Shown: positions 6,754 to 8,779 of the stretch, piece after piece
Layout: every line of letters starts with the position of its first letter
How positions within the stretch are numbered: position 1 is the stretch's first letter
DNA from: Flavobacteriaceae bacterium UBA3159
GTDB taxonomy: Bacteria; Bacteroidota; Bacteroidia; Flavobacteriales; Flavobacteriaceae
Assembly (NCBI GenBank): GCA_002364535.1
Contig: DEYL01000001.1
Coordinates: 19,465 to 28,243 of the forward strand
Reading direction: 5' to 3'
Length of the DNA stretch: 8,779 nt
Notes under the pieces: generated by a model
What the model saw: the letters and a program-made list of their open reading frames with translations, nothing else
What the model was told of the DNA's origin: nothing
The model's database searches: none
Made by a program: the position numbers and the translations under genes

Positions 6754-7515
6754 TTATTGATACAATTCATCCAGTGGAGTTTTACAAATGTCTTGCATCA
6801 GTTCACTGATCTTATTTGATACATCATTAAAAAACTTTTTTCCTTTTTCGGGACTTGATTTTTTTGGGTTACCCACACCCGTATCTTTGGTCACTTGAGA
6901 CCATCTTCTTTCTGTCCAGGCCCATTTTTCACGAAACCCTTTGATGCTACTTTTCTTTTCTAGGCCCATCCCTGCTTCTGAAAGTGGTAAGACCAATTGG
7001 GGATGAATGTGCATCATGATACTGGTTTCCATTTCATCGGCATGATCTCCTTCTTCCTCGAAGTATTGCGATTTGTCCAAGGCATGAAACCAATTGCAAC
7101 TACTGAGCAACATTTTAGGAAAATCCAAGCCCAACTCTCTCAACATTGTTTTAAAATCATTGCCCCCGTGACTGTTGAGGATCAAAAATTTCTTAATGCC
7201 CTGGCGTTTGAGCACGGTCAAAACATCTTTAAGCACCGCCATTTGGGTGGAGGGACTCATGTTCATATCCAAATAAATATCTGTCTGGCCGGTATTGACC
7301 CCAAAGGGAATGGTGGGTAAAATCACCACTTTTGCACCTTTTTCCCATGCTTTTCTTCCCGATTCGGTAGCTATGGCATCGGCTTCATAGACATCTGTCC
7401 CATAGGGTAAATGGTAATTGTGCGCCTCGGTGGCTCCCCAGGGCAAAACAGCCAATTCAAACCGATGGGTTTTTAAATCTTTCCAGTTACACTCGCTTAG
7501 GATATAAGGTCTCAT
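6754..7515 (-). CDS. Creatininase-family metal-dependent amidohydrolase
   Basis: A 253-residue cytoplasmic enzyme of the creatininase family, whose members hydrolyse amide bonds in small ring or peptide substrates at a two-metal site (creatinine, formamidopyrimidines, the mycofactocin precursor). The metal-binding signatures are present: GATEAHNYHLPYGTD (E30, H32, D41), LNSHGGN (H116) and GDHADEMETS (H158, E161, E163). The central FGVNTGQ region also fits. No signal peptide is visible. The length matches the family (~240-260). The exact substrate cannot be told from sequence, and nothing nearby suggests creatine use. It is the first gene of a pair with the DUF5916 outer-membrane protein, 10 bases downstream. 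The start at ATG 7515 is the natural one: its first 25 residues are the usual lead-in to the ATEAH motif. Confidence 0.88.
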   Translation of the reverse strand: MRPYILSECNWKDLKTHRFELAVLPWGATEAHNYHLPYGTDVYEADAIATESGRKAWEKGAKVVILPTIPFGVNTGQTDIYLDMNMSPSTQMAVLKDVLTVLKRQGIKKFLILNSHGGNDFKTMLRELGLDFPKMLLSSCNWFHALDKSQYFEEEGDHADEMETSIMMHIHPQLVLPLSEAGMGLEKKSSIKGFREKWAWTERRWSQVTKDTGVGNPKKSSPEKGKKFFNDVSNKISELMQDICKTPLDELYQ

Positions 7516-7585
7516 TGTTTGCGAATTTACACTATAATTTTAAACAGAATAAATCCCACAGTCACACAAATGGCAAAAGGGAACC

Positions 7586-7690
7586 TTATCTAACTGATTT
7601 ATTTTGATGTGGAATTTGATCCAAAATATATTCAATGGTTTTGAGGCGTGCCTCTGTTTTGCGATTGGCGTCGATGATCTCCCAAGGAGC
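7586..7690 (-). pseudogene. C-terminal remnant of a PPK2-like polyphosphate kinase
   Basis: On the minus strand, about 34 codons ending at TAA 7588-7586 read APWEIIDANRKTEARLKT then IEYILDQIPH and so on. This resembles the C-terminal signature of polyphosphate kinase 2 family proteins: A-P-W, then a hydrophobic stretch, D/A-N, K, A-R, and a helix. PPK2 moves phosphate between polyphosphate and nucleotides. The Walker A and B parts, about 200 or more residues, are absent. Upstream of A-P-W the frame runs a little further (to a stop near 7744), but those codons lie antisense to the ComM-like fragment and are probably not PPK2. The gene is truncated at its 5' end at about 7690 with no start codon or promoter of its own, so it should be dead. 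The family call comes from a short stretch and is moderate. Confidence 0.5.
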
Positions 7691-7705
7691 CTCAGCACTA
7701 CTCAA
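7685..7705. other. Breakpoint joining two gene remnants
   Basis: The PPK2-like reading (minus strand) is recognisable up to GCTCCTTGG, and the ComM-like reading (plus strand) from about GCCTCAGCACTACTC. The two similarities meet or overlap by a few bases in this span, with no inserted sequence. This is what a simple end-joining deletion, or an assembly misjoin, would leave. No insertion-sequence ends or target duplications were seen. Confidence 0.55.
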
Positions 7706-7868
7706 ATCAGCGATGGAACGTTTGTCGTTGTCTGCCCGAGCTTACGATCGTATATTAAAAGTATCGCGAACTTTGGCCGACCTAGCAGGAAAGGATAATG
7801 TTGATTCTGACCATATCTCCGAAGCGATCCAATACAGAAGTCTGGTTCGTGAGGGTTGGTTGGCTTAG
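7691..7868 (+). pseudogene. C-terminal remnant of a YifB/ComM-family AAA ATPase
   Basis: About 59 codons on the plus strand read ASALLKSAMERLSLSARAYD, then RILKVSRTLADLAG, and end AIQYRSLVREGWLA before TAG. This is the well-conserved C-terminal Mg-chelatase-like domain of YifB/ComM, a hexameric helicase that aids branch migration during natural transformation. A full-length protein is about 500 residues, so the ATPase core with Walker A and B is absent. The frame can be extended back to an ATG at 7635, but those codons are antisense to the PPK2-like remnant and do not resemble ComM. The fragment shows no frameshift or stop, suggesting recent loss. The usual SLDR is SLVR here. It ends 12 bases before the nitroreductase stop codon. 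Confidence 0.8.
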
Positions 7869-7880
7869 GCAGAAGTTGAT

Positions 7881-8606
7881 TTACTTTTTAAAATAAACTT
7901 CGTCGAACGGAACCCTAAAGCGCGGTCCGTAAATTCCTTTTGGAGTTCGGATGCCACAGCCAATGATCATGCTGATCTCTGCAGTTTTGGGCAAGCCCAA
8001 TATTATTTTGACCCTCTGGGAATCAAAGCCTTCCATGGAACAGGTGTCGTAACCGTAACCCGACATACTCACCAGAAAATTTTGAGCGGCTAAGGCTGTG
8101 CTTTTATGTGCTACAACACGCATATCCGATTTTTTTACCTGTCGGTAAACCACCTTTTTTAATCCCTTGATGTTGGTGATGAAACTGTTGATCCACCCCA
8201 TCAGATTGCCCATACCATAGATTTTTGGAAGGATTTTTTGATAGTAAGATGTTGCCGCTTTAATTTTTTTAGGGTCTTTGCTCTTAGACTTTTTGTGTTC
8301 AGATTCGATAAAAGCCACGTTGGAGGCAATTCTTTTTTTCCAAAGGTCTTTCCTCACCACAGGAATGACAAATTGCTTGGCGGTTTTGGCCGCAGGCTGA
8401 CTAAAGCATGCCCTTGCGATTCTTTTGATTAAGTCAGCATCGGTAATATGATAAAATTCCCAAAGTTGAAGATTACTGCTGTTGGGGGCAAGAATAGCCT
8501 GTTCGATGCATTTTTTGATAATATTAGGATCAATGTCTTTTTCATCATCAAAAACCCTAACAGAGCGTCTATATTCGATGGCTTCACTTACTTTTTTTTC
8601 GGACAT
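7881..8606 (-). CDS. Nitroreductase-family FMN oxidoreductase
   Basis: A 241-residue protein of the nitroreductase-like flavoprotein family, which uses NAD(P)H and FMN to reduce nitro, quinone or enone compounds. The FMN-binding N-terminal motif YRRSVRVF lies at residues 12-19. The LAPNSSNLQLWEF motif, with N45, Q47 and W49, lies at 39-51. The later signatures are KSTALAAQNFLVSMSGYGYDTCSMEGFD and the C-terminal GCGIRTPKGIYGPRFR. The middle part, around residues 85-165, is longer and more lysine-rich than in compact family members and may form a lid; it carries no recognisable domain. The start at ATG 8606 is firm because the stop of the upstream aldehyde dehydrogenase overlaps it (TAATG), implying coupled translation. 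The natural substrate is unknown; the pairing with an aldehyde dehydrogenase hints at a shared detoxification or lipid-aldehyde role, which is inference only. Confidence 0.9.
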   Translation of the reverse strand: MSEKKVSEAIEYRRSVRVFDDEKDIDPNIIKKCIEQAILAPNSSNLQLWEFYHITDADLIKRIARACFSQPAAKTAKQFVIPVVRKDLWKKRIASNVAFIESEHKKSKSKDPKKIKAATSYYQKILPKIYGMGNLMGWINSFITNIKGLKKVVYRQVKKSDMRVVAHKSTALAAQNFLVSMSGYGYDTCSMEGFDSQRVKIILGLPKTAEISMIIGCGIRTPKGIYGPRFRVPFDEVYFKK

Positions 8607-8779
8607 TAAAGATTTTTTAATAAAAATTTCAACAAAGATAAGGACTTTGGATAAGGTGCATAGCGTCCCGGGAGGTCAAACCAAAAACTGCGTTTGATGA
8701 TGGGTTTTTCGTGAGAGAAATTTTTAAAGCTGTACTTGCCGTGATAAGATCCCATGCCACTGTGCCCCACCCCGCCAAA
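8606..8779 (-). CDS. Aldehyde dehydrogenase (family 3-like), C-terminal 57 residues, cut by the right edge
   Basis: The minus-strand frame is open from base 8779 and ends at TAA 8608-8606. It begins FGGVGHSGMGSYHGKYSFKN, followed by FSHEKPIIKRSFWFD, RYAPYPKS and a hydrophobic, lysine-containing tail. FGGVG-SGMG-YHGK-F--FSH is the C-terminal signature of family 3 NAD(P)-dependent aldehyde dehydrogenases (fatty or coniferyl aldehyde type), which oxidise aldehydes to acids. The tail LSLLKFLLKNL could be a membrane-associating helix, as in some long-chain aldehyde dehydrogenases, but it is short. The catalytic cysteine and cofactor site are beyond the edge and cannot be judged. Its stop codon shares one base with the nitroreductase start, so the two form an operon. 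Confidence 0.9.
   Translation of the reverse strand, partial: FGGVGHSGMGSYHGKYSFKNFSHEKPIIKRSFWFDLPGRYAPYPKSLSLLKFLLKNL

Noticed and set aside
7516..7585. Promoter for the creatininase gene (near-match TAAATTCG at 7529-7522)
   Set aside because: It would put the transcription start within a few bases of the ATG, and no matching -33 element was found at the expected distance.
7635..7868. A 77-codon plus-strand ORF as a new small gene
   Set aside because: Its first ~18 codons are antisense to the PPK2-like remnant, and the rest is the recognisable C-terminus of ComM, so it is a fusion frame created by the breakpoint.
7586..7868. Insertion-sequence or prophage scar as the cause of the junction
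   Set aside because: No terminal inverted repeats, transposase or integrase fragments, target duplications or tRNA-type attachment sites were seen near the breakpoint.

Overview
The window looks like chromosomal DNA of a Bacteroidota member, most likely Flavobacteriia. It is AT-rich, its gene starts lack Shine-Dalgarno sequences, and candidate promoters fit the Bacteroidota TTTG / TAnnTTTG pattern. The gene content agrees: a GNAT acetyltransferase directly in front of argG, a DUF5916 outer-membrane protein and a tilS-dsbD pair. No complete mobile element, CRISPR array, rRNA or tRNA was seen, and most of the window is ordinary core or accessory metabolism.

Layout. Positions 1-958 (minus strand) carry the head of an arginine biosynthesis operon: a GNAT enzyme that probably makes N-acylglutamate, then argG, which runs off the left edge. 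Positions 959-1273 are an intergenic region with candidate promoters in both directions. It holds a GC-rich leader rich in inverted repeats on the arginine side, and a 54-codon ORF whose stop overlaps the GNAT start (TAATG). Positions 1274-4559 (plus) carry tilS (tRNA-Ile lysidine synthetase) overlapping dsbD (transmembrane thiol-disulfide reductase). Positions 4566-7515 (minus) carry a creatininase-family metalloenzyme followed by a DUF5916 outer-membrane beta-barrel protein. These converge on dsbD with only 6 bases between the stop codons.

Positions 7586-7868 hold two gene remnants back to back: the last ~34 codons of a PPK2-like polyphosphate kinase on the minus strand, and the last ~59 codons of a YifB/ComM-type AAA ATPase on the plus strand. 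They meet at about 7685-7705. The simplest reading is one deletion (or an assembly misjoin) that removed the 5' parts of two divergent genes. Positions 7881-8779 (minus) hold a nitroreductase-family flavoprotein coupled by TAATG to the end of an aldehyde dehydrogenase that continues past the right edge.

The most unusual items are the arginine leader and its small ORF, and the double-remnant junction. I do not see strong evidence for a wholly new multi-gene system.
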